From Burkholderiales bacterium (GTDB lineage Bacteria > Pseudomonadota > Gammaproteobacteria > Burkholderiales > SG8-41), in the NCBI GenBank assembly GCA_019746155.1, contig JAIESJ010000166.1, forward strand, positions 1 through 6,667: 6,667 nucleotides of DNA, given 5' to 3'. The notes beneath the pieces were generated by a model, which saw only the letters and a program-made list of their open reading frames with translations, had not been told where the DNA came from and searched no databases. The position numbers were made by a program, and so were the translations under genes. Positions 1 through 5,535 of this stretch are shown one piece after another; within the stretch, counting starts at the first letter, position 1; each line of letters starts with the position of its first letter.

Positions 1-918
1 TATCTGCAGTTGCGGCGGATCGATCCGCCGCCGCTGCCCGAAGTGGGGTCGCTGGCGCAGTTGTTCGACTGGCCGTCGCCGGCGTTCACGCGCGTGGCCG
101 AGGCCGCGCGGCCGATCACCGGCCTGTTCCACGAGTACCTGCTGCGCGGCGGGTTTCCGCAGGGCGCGCTGGTCGACAGCTTGACCACGGCGCAGAAGCT
201 GCTGCGCGAGGACATCGTCGACAAGGTGCTCAAGCGCGACATGACCGCGCTTTTCGGGGTGCGCCGGGTGATCGAACTGGAGCAGGTGTTCCTTTATCTG
301 TGCCTGCACGACGGCGGGCTGCTCGACCTGGTGGACCTGTGCAAGAACCTCGCTCTGAAGCGGCCCACGGTGGCGAACTTCATCGATTTGCTGGAAGCCA
401 CCCATCTCATTTACCGCCTGATGCCGTTCGGCTACGGCAAGGAGGTGCTGCGCGGCCGGCCCAAGGTGTATCTGGCCGATCCCGCGATCGGCCCCAGCGT
501 GCTGCTGAAAGGCAAGACGCTGCTGGAGGACGAAACCGCGCTGGGCCATGCCGTGGAGTCCGCATTTTTCAAGCATGTCTACATGCGCTACTATCGCCGC
601 AGCATCGGATTTTCGTACTGGCGCGGCCGCAAGGGGCACGAGGTCGATGTCATCGCCGATGCCGGCGACCGTCTCACGCCTTTCGAGGTCAAGTATCGCG
701 CCACGGACACCGGCGCCGGCGCACTCAAGGGGCTTACCGAATTTTGCGAGGCCCGCAAGGTGTCCCGCGCTTACGTGATTACCAAGGACATCCGCGATTT
801 CGGCGTGCTGCCGCTGCCGGTGGCCGCCGGCGGATCGCTGGCGCTGAAGCTGCCCGCCGCGCTGGCCTGTTACTGGCTGGGCCGCTCGGAACTCGAGCAG
901 CACGCTGCGCCGGAATGA
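1..918 (+). CDS. AAA ATPase with DUF4143 domain, C-terminal part (5'-truncated)
   Basis: The frame is open from the first base, so the start and the expected N-terminal AAA_14 P-loop domain lie outside the window; about 305 residues are visible. The stretch GLFHEYLLRGGFPQ, then an all-helical segment with a winged-helix-like region (LALKRPTVANFIDLLEATHLIYRL), is typical of DUF4143 in COG1373-type ATPases. The C-terminal part carries a PD-(D/E)XK nuclease-like signature: GHEVDVI (Glu214 and Asp216 counted from the first visible codon), then FEVKY (Glu229, Lys231). These proteins are widespread, usually annotated only as ATP-binding proteins, and their cellular role is not settled; nuclease activity here is inference. 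A 49-bp gap separates it from the CoA-transferase gene, so cotranscription is possible, but no functional link is evident. The family call is fairly sure, the function is not. Confidence 0.85.
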   Translation, partial: YLQLRRIDPPPLPEVGSLAQLFDWPSPAFTRVAEAARPITGLFHEYLLRGGFPQGALVDSLTTAQKLLREDIVDKVLKRDMTALFGVRRVIELEQVFLYLCLHDGGLLDLVDLCKNLALKRPTVANFIDLLEATHLIYRLMPFGYGKEVLRGRPKVYLADPAIGPSVLLKGKTLLEDETALGHAVESAFFKHVYMRYYRRSIGFSYWRGRKGHEVDVIADAGDRLTPFEVKYRATDTGAGALKGLTEFCEARKVSRAYVITKDIRDFGVLPLPVAAGGSLALKLPAALACYWLGRSELEQHAAPE

Positions 919-967
919 CTTCAGTGCTACTGTTCATCCAACCCACCATTTTTTGTCCCGTAACGGT

Positions 968-2149
968 ATGAAGCTCCCCCTCTCCGGTATCACCGTCGTT
1001 TCCCTCGAACAGGCCGTCGCCGCGCCTTTCTGCTCGCGCCAGCTCGCCGACATGGGCGCGCGCGTGATCAAGATCGAGCGTCCCGGCGAAGGTGATTTCG
1101 CGCGCGGCTACGACCAGACGGTCAAAGGCCAGTCGGCGTATTTCGTGTGGCTCAACCGCTCCAAGGAAAGCCTGACGCTCGACGTCAAGCGGCCGCAGGC
1201 GAAGGAAATTCTTTCGCGGCTGATCGGCAAGGCCGATGTCTTCATCCAGAACCTCGCGCCGGGCGCGGCCAAGCGCCTGGGACTGGGCGCCGAGGAATTG
1301 CTGGGAAAGCATCCGCGATTGATCGTGTGCGACATTTCCGGCTACGGCGACAGCGGACCTTATGCGTACAAGAAAGCCTACGACCTGCTGGTGCAGAGCG
1401 AGGCGGGCGTGGTGTCGCTCACCGGTTCGCCGGAATCGCCGGCCAAGGTAGGGATTTCGATCACCGACATCGGCACCGGGCTGCACGCTTACGCCGCGAT
1501 CCTCGGCGCGCTTTACCAGCGCAGCCGCACCGGCAAAGGCACGCGCATCGAGATCACCATGTTCGAGGCGATGGTGGAGTGGATGATGCATCCGCTGTAT
1601 TACACGCATTTCGGCGGCCAGGCGCCGCGCCGCAGCGGGCCTGACCACGCGACCATCGTGCCGTACGGCAGGTTCCGCACCGGCGACGGCGCGAGCGTGA
1701 TGCTGGGCATCCAGAACGAGCGCGAATGGGCGGTGTTCTGCGACCAGGTGCTGGGTGAGCCGCAGCTCGCCAGGGACCCGCGCTACGACAACAACACCAA
1801 GCGCAATGAGCGGCGTGCCGAAGTGGTGGCGCTGATCGAAAAGGTTTTTGCGTCGATGACCGCCGACGAGGTGCTGGCAAAACTCGACGCCGCGGGCATC
1901 GCCAACGGCCGCATGAACACGCTCGAGGAAGTGTGGAACCACCCGCAGCTTCGGGCGAGAGGCCGCTGGCGCGAAGTCGGCACGCCGGCGGGCGCGATTC
2001 CCGCGCCGCTGCCGCCCGCGACATTTTCCGGTTTCGAGGCACGTTTCGATCCGGTGCCCGCGGTCGGCGAGCACACCGAGCGCATTCTCGCCGATCTCGG
2101 CTACAGCAGCGCTGAAATCGCGGCACTCAGGACGGGCGCCGTGGTGTGA
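968..2149 (+). CDS. family III CoA-transferase (CaiB/BaiF)
   Basis: A 393-residue cytosolic protein, near the usual 380-430 for family III CoA-transferases, which move CoA between carboxylic acids through an aspartyl-CoA thioester intermediate. It opens with LSGITVVSLEQAVAAPFCSRQLADMGARVIKIE, the family's Rossmann-like N-terminal motif. The predicted catalytic Asp167 lies in SITDIGTGLHAYAAILGAL, close to the position known in formyl-CoA transferase. The LNRSKESLTLD motif and the C-terminal DPRYDNNTKRNERR block are also present. The segment MLGIQNEREW suggests the branch that includes mesaconyl- or itaconate-type transferases, but the substrate is inference. The ATG at 968 was chosen because it sits directly before the conserved N-terminus; a TTG at 953 would add five unsupported residues. 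No clear Shine-Dalgarno is seen. An intrinsic terminator follows directly after the stop. Neighbouring MmgE/PrpD and tarD genes point to organic-acid catabolism. Confidence 0.93.
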   Translation: MKLPLSGITVVSLEQAVAAPFCSRQLADMGARVIKIERPGEGDFARGYDQTVKGQSAYFVWLNRSKESLTLDVKRPQAKEILSRLIGKADVFIQNLAPGAAKRLGLGAEELLGKHPRLIVCDISGYGDSGPYAYKKAYDLLVQSEAGVVSLTGSPESPAKVGISITDIGTGLHAYAAILGALYQRSRTGKGTRIEITMFEAMVEWMMHPLYYTHFGGQAPRRSGPDHATIVPYGRFRTGDGASVMLGIQNEREWAVFCDQVLGEPQLARDPRYDNNTKRNERRAEVVALIEKVFASMTADEVLAKLDAAGIANGRMNTLEEVWNHPQLRARGRWREVGTPAGAIPAPLPPATFSGFEARFDPVPAVGEHTERILADLGYSSAEIAALRTGAVV

Positions 2150-2152
2150 AGC

Positions 2153-2184
2153 CCTTTTCCCCGGTGGGGAGGAGGCGTTTTTTT
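2153..2184 (+). terminator. rho-independent terminator after the CoA-transferase gene
   Basis: Four bases after the CoA-transferase stop, arm CCTTTTCCCC (2153-2162) pairs with GGGGAGGAGG (2166-2175) across a GGT loop. This gives a continuous 10-bp stem with two G-U pairs as RNA. After two bases (CG) comes a run of seven T (2178-2184). Position, stem and T run fit an intrinsic terminator, though the G-U pairs and the 2-nt gap before the T run could weaken it. It would insulate the downstream MmgE/PrpD gene from upstream transcription. Confidence 0.6.
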
Positions 2185-2212
2185 CCGGCGGGTTCCCGGC
2201 CGGATGTAAAAT
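2182..2212 (+). promoter_or_regulatory. possible promoter and overlapping palindrome upstream of the MmgE/PrpD gene
   Basis: TAAAAT at 2207-2212 matches the -10 hexamer at five of six positions and would place a start about 20 nt before the ATG at 2238. The best -35 candidate, TTTCCG (2182-2187, 19-nt spacer), is poor, so an activator or another sigma factor might be needed. Between them lies an imperfect palindrome, CCGGCGGG-TT-CCCGGCCGG (2185-2203, one bulged G), which could be a regulator site or simply GC-rich hairpin sequence. The location just downstream of a terminator supports a new transcript starting here. Evidence is weak. Confidence 0.3.
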
Positions 2213-2237
2213 GACACGAAACTGAGCGAGGTTCGAT

Positions 2238-3638
2238 ATGCAGATGCCGGCCAAAAAATCCGTTGCTTCCGCCTCGGCGGCGGCCCCGACGCAGGCGCTG
2301 TGCGAATTTCTGTCCTCGATCCGCTACGCATCGCTGCCCGAAGCGGTGGTCGCACGCACCGAGGAGCTGTTTCTCGACTGGTTCGCATCCGCGCTCGCTG
2401 GCAAGGGCGCACGTCCCGTCGCCATCATGGAACGGTTTGCGACTGCGATGGGACCGGCCGAGGGCCCCGCGGAGATCCTGACTTCGCGCAAACGCACTTC
2501 ACCGTTCTTCGCGGCGCTGGTCAACGGCGCGGCGTCGCACTTCGTCGAGCAGGACGATTTGCACAATAGCTCGGTGCTGCATCCCGGCACCGTGGTGTTC
2601 CCGGCAGTGCTCGCCGCGGCCCAGGATAGCGGCGCATCGGGCAGGGATCTGATTGCGGCGGCAGTCGCGGGCTACGAATGCGGGGTGCGCGTCGGCGAGT
2701 TTCTCGGCCGCTCGCACTACAAGGTATTCCACACCACCGGCACCGCCGGCAAGCTCGCGGCCGCGGCGGGCGTCGCGCATGTGCTCAAGCTCGATGCGAG
2801 GCGGATGCAGCACGCGCTGGGTTCGGCCGGCACCATGGCGGCGGGGCTGTGGGAATTCCTGCGCGACGCCGCGGATTCCAAGCAACTGCATACGGCGAAG
2901 GCCGCCGCCGACGGTCTGATGGCGGCGTACCTCGCGCGCGACGGCTTCACCGGCGCAAAAAGAATTCTTGAAGGAAAACAAGGACTTGCATCAGGAATGT
3001 CGAGCGACGCCGACGCGAAGTGGCTGACCGACGGGCTCGGCACGCGCTGGGCGCTCACCGAAACCTCGTTCAAGTTCCACGCCTCGTGCCGTCACACCCA
3101 TCCCGCGGCCGACGCGCTGCTCGAACTCATGCGCGCGCACGGGCTTAAGGCCGACGACATCGTTTCGGTCACCGCGCATGTGCACCAGGGCGCGCTCGAC
3201 GTGCTGGGGCCGGTGACCGATCCGCAGACCATCCACCAGTCCAAGTTCTCGATGGGCTTCGTGCTGGCGCTGATCGCGCTGCTGGGCCGTGCGAGCCTCG
3301 CAGACTTTACAGAAAATTCATTAAAAAACAAAGAGATACGATCATTCCACGACCGCGTGCGCATGGTGCTCGATCCCGAGATCGACCGCGCCTATCCGCG
3401 GCGCTGGATGGGACGCGTGACAGTGAAGACGCGCGACGGCCGGGAACTCGAATGCCGCATCAGCTCGCCCAAGGGTGACCCCGACAACACGCTCACGCGC
3501 GCCGAACTCGAAGACAAGGCGCTGCGGCTTGCGGCTTACGCCGGCGGTGCCGACGCTGCCGAAATGCAGCGCATCATCGCGCGCGTCTGGCGCCTGCGCG
3601 ACGAGACGGGCGTGGACAGCTTCTTCGGGGGCGAATAA
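2238..3638 (+). CDS. MmgE/PrpD family protein
   Basis: A 466-residue cytosolic protein, normal length for the family that includes 2-methylcitrate dehydratase (PrpD), cis-aconitate decarboxylase and iminodisuccinate epimerase. The N-terminal helical domain shows HFVEQDDLHNSSVLHPG (His101, Glu104, Asp106, Asp107, His115), the region that lines the active site in the family. SHYKVFHTTGTAGKLAAAAG follows with His165, then the QLHTAKAAADG block (Lys221) and FKFHASCRHTHPAADALLEL (Lys279), all family hallmarks. The start ATG at 2238 has GAGG at 2228-2231, six bases upstream. A second ATG at 2244 is less well placed. Two short in-frame stretches (2955-2999 and 3300-3347) use A/T-ending and rare codons, unlike the rest of the gene. 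Substrate is unknown: the active-site motif differs from classic PrpD/decarboxylase motifs, and the tarD neighbour suggests a C4-C6 hydroxy acid. Family assignment is secure. Confidence 0.92.
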   Translation: MQMPAKKSVASASAAAPTQALCEFLSSIRYASLPEAVVARTEELFLDWFASALAGKGARPVAIMERFATAMGPAEGPAEILTSRKRTSPFFAALVNGAASHFVEQDDLHNSSVLHPGTVVFPAVLAAAQDSGASGRDLIAAAVAGYECGVRVGEFLGRSHYKVFHTTGTAGKLAAAAGVAHVLKLDARRMQHALGSAGTMAAGLWEFLRDAADSKQLHTAKAAADGLMAAYLARDGFTGAKRILEGKQGLASGMSSDADAKWLTDGLGTRWALTETSFKFHASCRHTHPAADALLELMRAHGLKADDIVSVTAHVHQGALDVLGPVTDPQTIHQSKFSMGFVLALIALLGRASLADFTENSLKNKEIRSFHDRVRMVLDPEIDRAYPRRWMGRVTVKTRDGRELECRISSPKGDPDNTLTRAELEDKALRLAAYAGGADAAEMQRIIARVWRLRDETGVDSFFGGE

Positions 3639-3653
3639 GGAAAGAAACACAAA

Positions 3654-3674
3654 GTTGCGGCGGCAGCCGCGAAC
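3654..3674 (+). other. small GC hairpin between the MmgE/PrpD gene and tarD
   Basis: GTT-GCGGC (3654-3661) pairs with GCCGC-G-AAC (3666-3674) around a GGCA loop, with one bulged G; eight pairs in all. It begins 15 bases after the MmgE/PrpD stop. It has no following T run, so it is not a convincing intrinsic terminator. It might protect the 3' end of the message or be incidental. The remaining bases up to the tarD start show no strong Shine-Dalgarno. Confidence 0.3.
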
Positions 3675-3721
3675 AGATGAGTTGAGACACCGCGCGTCCG
3701 GTATTTTACAACTTCACCCAG

Positions 3722-4888
3722 ATGAAAATCACTGCCATTCATTCCGCAGCCATTCCCATCGCCTCGGCGATCCGCAACGCGTATATCGATTTTTCCAGAA
3801 TGACGGCGAGCGTGGTGGCCGTCGTCACCGACGTCAAAAGAAACGGCAGGCGCGTCGTCGGCTACGGTTTCAATTCCAACGGCCGCTACGCGCAGGCGGG
3901 CCTGCTGGCCGAGCGCTTCATTCCGCGCATCATGCAGGCCGATCCGCAATCGCTGCTCGATGATGCGGGCACCAACCTCGATCCGCACAAGATCTGGGCC
4001 TGCATGATGGCGAATGAAAAGCCGGGCGGCCATGGCGAGCGTTCGGTCGCGGTCGGCGTGATCGACATGGCGGTATGGGACGCGGTGGCCAAGATCGAAG
4101 GCAAGCCGCTCTACCGGCTGCTGGCCGATCGTTATCGCGACGGAAAAGCCGACGACAAGGTGTTCGTCTACGCCGCGGGCGGCTATTACTATCCGGGCAA
4201 GAACCTCACGGCGCTGCAGGACGAGATGAAAAAGTATCTCGATCTCGGCTACTCGGTGGTCAAGATGAAAATCGGCGGCGAATCCCTGAGCGACGACTTG
4301 AAGCGCATCGAAGCCGTGATCAGGATCGTCGGCTCGGCTGACAAGCTGGCGGTCGACGCCAACGGCCGCTTCGATCTCAAGACCGCGGTCGAATATGCGC
4401 AAGCGCTCGCGCCCTATGGCCTGTTCTGGTACGAGGAAGCGGGCGATCCGCTCGATTTCGCATTACAGGCCGAGCTCGCTAATCATTACGAAGGGCCGAT
4501 GGCGACCGGCGAGAACCTGTTCTCGATGCAGGATGCGCGCAACCTGATCCGCTACGGCGGCATGCGCGCCGATCGCGACTGGTTGCAGTTCGATTGCGCG
4601 CTGTCGTACGGACTGGTCGAATACCTGCGCACGCTGGCGATGCTGAAAGAAAACGGCTGGTCGCCGCGCCGCTGCATCCCGCACGGCGGACACCAGATGT
4701 CGCTCAATATCGCCGCCGGGCTGGGGCTGGGCGGCAACGAGTCCTATCCCGACGTGTTCCAGCCGTTCGGCGGCTTCGCCGACGGCACGCCGGTGGAGCA
4801 GGGCTATGTCGGCATGCCAGAGGTGCCGGGCGTGGGCTTCGAAGCTAAGGCCGCGCTCTACAAGCTCATGAAGTCGATTGCCGGTTGA
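3722..4888 (+). CDS. tarD: D-tartrate dehydratase (enolase superfamily, mandelate racemase subgroup)
   Basis: A 388-residue enzyme predicted to abstract the alpha proton of D-tartrate and eliminate water, giving oxaloacetate, with Mg2+ in a cytosolic (beta/alpha)7-beta barrel. The N-terminal capping domain (about 1-120) includes RNAYIDFSRMTAS and GYGFNSNGRY. The barrel has the KxK base motif in VVKMKIGG (Lys181, Lys183), metal ligands Asp212 (VDANGRF), Glu238 (WYEEAGDP) and Glu264 (ATGENLF), Asp291 (LQFDCALSYG) and the partner acid His321 (CIPHGGHQMS). All lie one residue before the positions I recall for the characterised Bradyrhizobium TarD, which has nearly the same length and closely similar motifs. 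The full catalytic set is intact. Start ATG at 3722 matches the family N-terminus; no clear Shine-Dalgarno precedes it. It lies 83 bp after the MmgE/PrpD gene and is probably cotranscribed, feeding oxaloacetate into the TCA cycle. A related sugar-acid dehydratase specificity is the main alternative. Confidence 0.9.
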   Translation: MKITAIHSAAIPIASAIRNAYIDFSRMTASVVAVVTDVKRNGRRVVGYGFNSNGRYAQAGLLAERFIPRIMQADPQSLLDDAGTNLDPHKIWACMMANEKPGGHGERSVAVGVIDMAVWDAVAKIEGKPLYRLLADRYRDGKADDKVFVYAAGGYYYPGKNLTALQDEMKKYLDLGYSVVKMKIGGESLSDDLKRIEAVIRIVGSADKLAVDANGRFDLKTAVEYAQALAPYGLFWYEEAGDPLDFALQAELANHYEGPMATGENLFSMQDARNLIRYGGMRADRDWLQFDCALSYGLVEYLRTLAMLKENGWSPRRCIPHGGHQMSLNIAAGLGLGGNESYPDVFQPFGGFADGTPVEQGYVGMPEVPGVGFEAKAALYKLMKSIAG

Positions 4889-4897
4889 GTAGAAATA

Positions 4898-4918
4898 CCT
4901 TCCTCTTCAGGGAGAAGG
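4898..4918. other. imperfect hairpin downstream of tarD
   Basis: CCTTCCTCT (4898-4906) faces GGGAGAAGG (4910-4918) over a TCA loop; eight of nine positions pair if G-U is allowed. It starts nine bases after the tarD stop. There is no T run on the plus strand, so termination would be inefficient. Read from the minus strand it is followed by TATTTCT, a weak U-rich tail, so it might serve transcripts arriving from the convergent run. It resembles the pyrimidine/purine-armed hairpin after the CoA-transferase gene. Confidence 0.35.
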
Positions 4919-4962
4919 CCAGGATGGGGGTGGTGTGAGCCGAATTCCAAACCCATTCCCAC

Positions 4963-4988
4963 CCTGCGCCCGCGGAGGGCGGAGCAGG
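4963..4988. other. alternative stem overlapping the left REP unit
   Basis: CCTGC-GCCC (4963-4971) can pair with GGGC (4977-4980) and GCAGG (4984-4988), leaving a three-base bulge (GGA) and a five-base loop. It uses part of the GGAGCAGG flank of the left REP unit, so it competes with the long-range REP pairing. No function can be assigned. Confidence 0.25.
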
Positions 4989-5102
4989 TTCCGTCGGCCT
5001 TGGCCGATGGATGCGACCCCGCAGCGGGATGTCGCGCGCCGGGATCTGCGTGCTTATGCCCGCCTTCACGGTCGCATCCCCGGAAACCGGGGCTCCTGCT
5101 CC
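4981..5102. repeat. inverted pair of REP-like units (REPIN/BIME-like element)
   Basis: Two units lie head to head in the space between the convergent genes. Unit 1 (4981-5018, plus) reads GGAGCAGG, two bases, a 9-bp hairpin (4991-4999 with 5002-5010), then ATGCGACC. Unit 2 (5070-5102, minus) reads GGAGCAGG, two bases, a perfect 6-bp hairpin CCCCGG-TTT-CCGGGG, then ATGCGACC. The flanks are identical while the hairpin cores differ in sequence yet stay palindromic. This is the architecture of repetitive extragenic palindromes. The outer flanks pair with each other (8 bp), as do the inner ones (10 bp including GG/CC), so the whole 122-bp element can fold into a cruciform or long hairpin. Such elements are usually moved by RAYT transposases elsewhere in the genome; none is present here. 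GCGGAGG (4972-4978) and CCTCCGC (5116-5122) may extend the symmetry. Confidence 0.72.
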
Positions 5103-5145
5103 ACGTTCCGGCGTGCCTCCGCTTGAAAGGGAGGGAATTATTTTG

Positions 5146-5469
5146 TTACGTGTTGGCAGGCCGGCGCGCGCCGCAGTTCCAGCACGCGGTGAACTGGCCT
5201 TCAAGCACTTCGTTGCATCCCGGGCATTGCCAGCTGCGGGCGCCAAGTTCGCGCGCGAGCGTGCCTTTGAGAAAAGCGACCAGCAGCTTGCTGGCCTGGT
5301 CGAACTGGGCGTCGTCGGCGATCCACACCGAACAGACGTCGGCCGGCAGCTCACCCCAGCCGCTCGTCAGCATTTCCCCGCGCACCACGGCCCGGATGCC
5401 CTGGGATTCGAGAAACCCCCTGACAAGATGCGCCTCAACGGCGTGTTTTGCGACATGAATTTGCTTCAC
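5146..5469 (-). CDS. DUF2007 protein with C-terminal zinc ribbon
   Basis: A 107-residue soluble protein. Residues 1-70 fit the DUF2007 fold (putative signal-transducing protein family): AHLVRGFLESQGIRAVVRGE, then GELPADVCSVWIADDAQFDQASKLL. The C-terminus has two CxxC knuckles, Cys82/Cys85 and Cys96/Cys99, 10 residues apart, typical of a structural zinc ribbon. The molecular role of DUF2007 is not established; it resembles PII-like small regulatory folds, so a sensing or adaptor role is only a guess. The start is GTG at 5469, chosen because a strong AAGGAGG lies four bases upstream and the reading begins at the conserved domain edge. It follows the ABC ATPase gene by 66 bp on the same strand and may be cotranscribed, but a functional tie to transport is not shown. 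The stop is 43 bp from the REP-like element, with no clear terminator. Confidence 0.82.
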   Translation of the reverse strand: MKQIHVAKHAVEAHLVRGFLESQGIRAVVRGEMLTSGWGELPADVCSVWIADDAQFDQASKLLVAFLKGTLARELGARSWQCPGCNEVLEGQFTACWNCGARRPANT

Positions 5470-5473
5470 GCGG

Positions 5474-5480
5474 CCTCCTT
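5474..5480 (-). promoter_or_regulatory. strong Shine-Dalgarno for the DUF2007 gene
   Basis: On the minus strand AAGGAGG is followed by CCGC and then GTG. This near-perfect anti-16S match fixes the GTG at 5469 as the start. It is the strongest ribosome-binding site in the window. Confidence 0.8.
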
Positions 5481-5535
5481 CCTGCTCTGCGGTAGCGGTG
5501 GGCGCAAATGCCGAGCGCTGTTCAAACGCCTCGGT

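Noticed and set aside
953..967. TTG start five codons upstream for the CoA-transferase
   Set aside because: The ATG at 968 coincides with the family's conserved N-terminus; the five extra residues are unsupported and no Shine-Dalgarno favours TTG.
919..967. T run (950-955) as a terminator for the DUF4143 ATPase gene
   Set aside because: No stem-loop precedes the T run, so an intrinsic terminator is not supported.
779..2254. Long minus-strand open frame (491 codons) opposite the CoA-transferase gene
   Set aside because: It is rich in Arg, Ala and His as expected for the complement of GC-rich coding DNA, shows no recognisable domain, and overlaps a well-supported plus-strand enzyme across nearly its whole length.
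3682..3707. TTGAGA and TATTTT as a promoter in front of tarD
   Set aside because: Each hexamer looks fair, but the 14-bp spacer is too short for a normal sigma-70 promoter, and tarD can be read from the upstream gene.
3536..4402. Minus-strand open frame (288 codons) opposite the MmgE/PrpD gene end and tarD
   Set aside because: It covers the conserved TarD catalytic motifs in antisense and has no family-like features; it is a shadow of high GC coding sequence.
4935..5126. Small open frame of 63 codons in the tarD-DUF2007 intergenic space
   Set aside because: It lies across the palindromic repeat, its composition follows the repeat sequence, and it has no ribosome-binding site or recognisable product.
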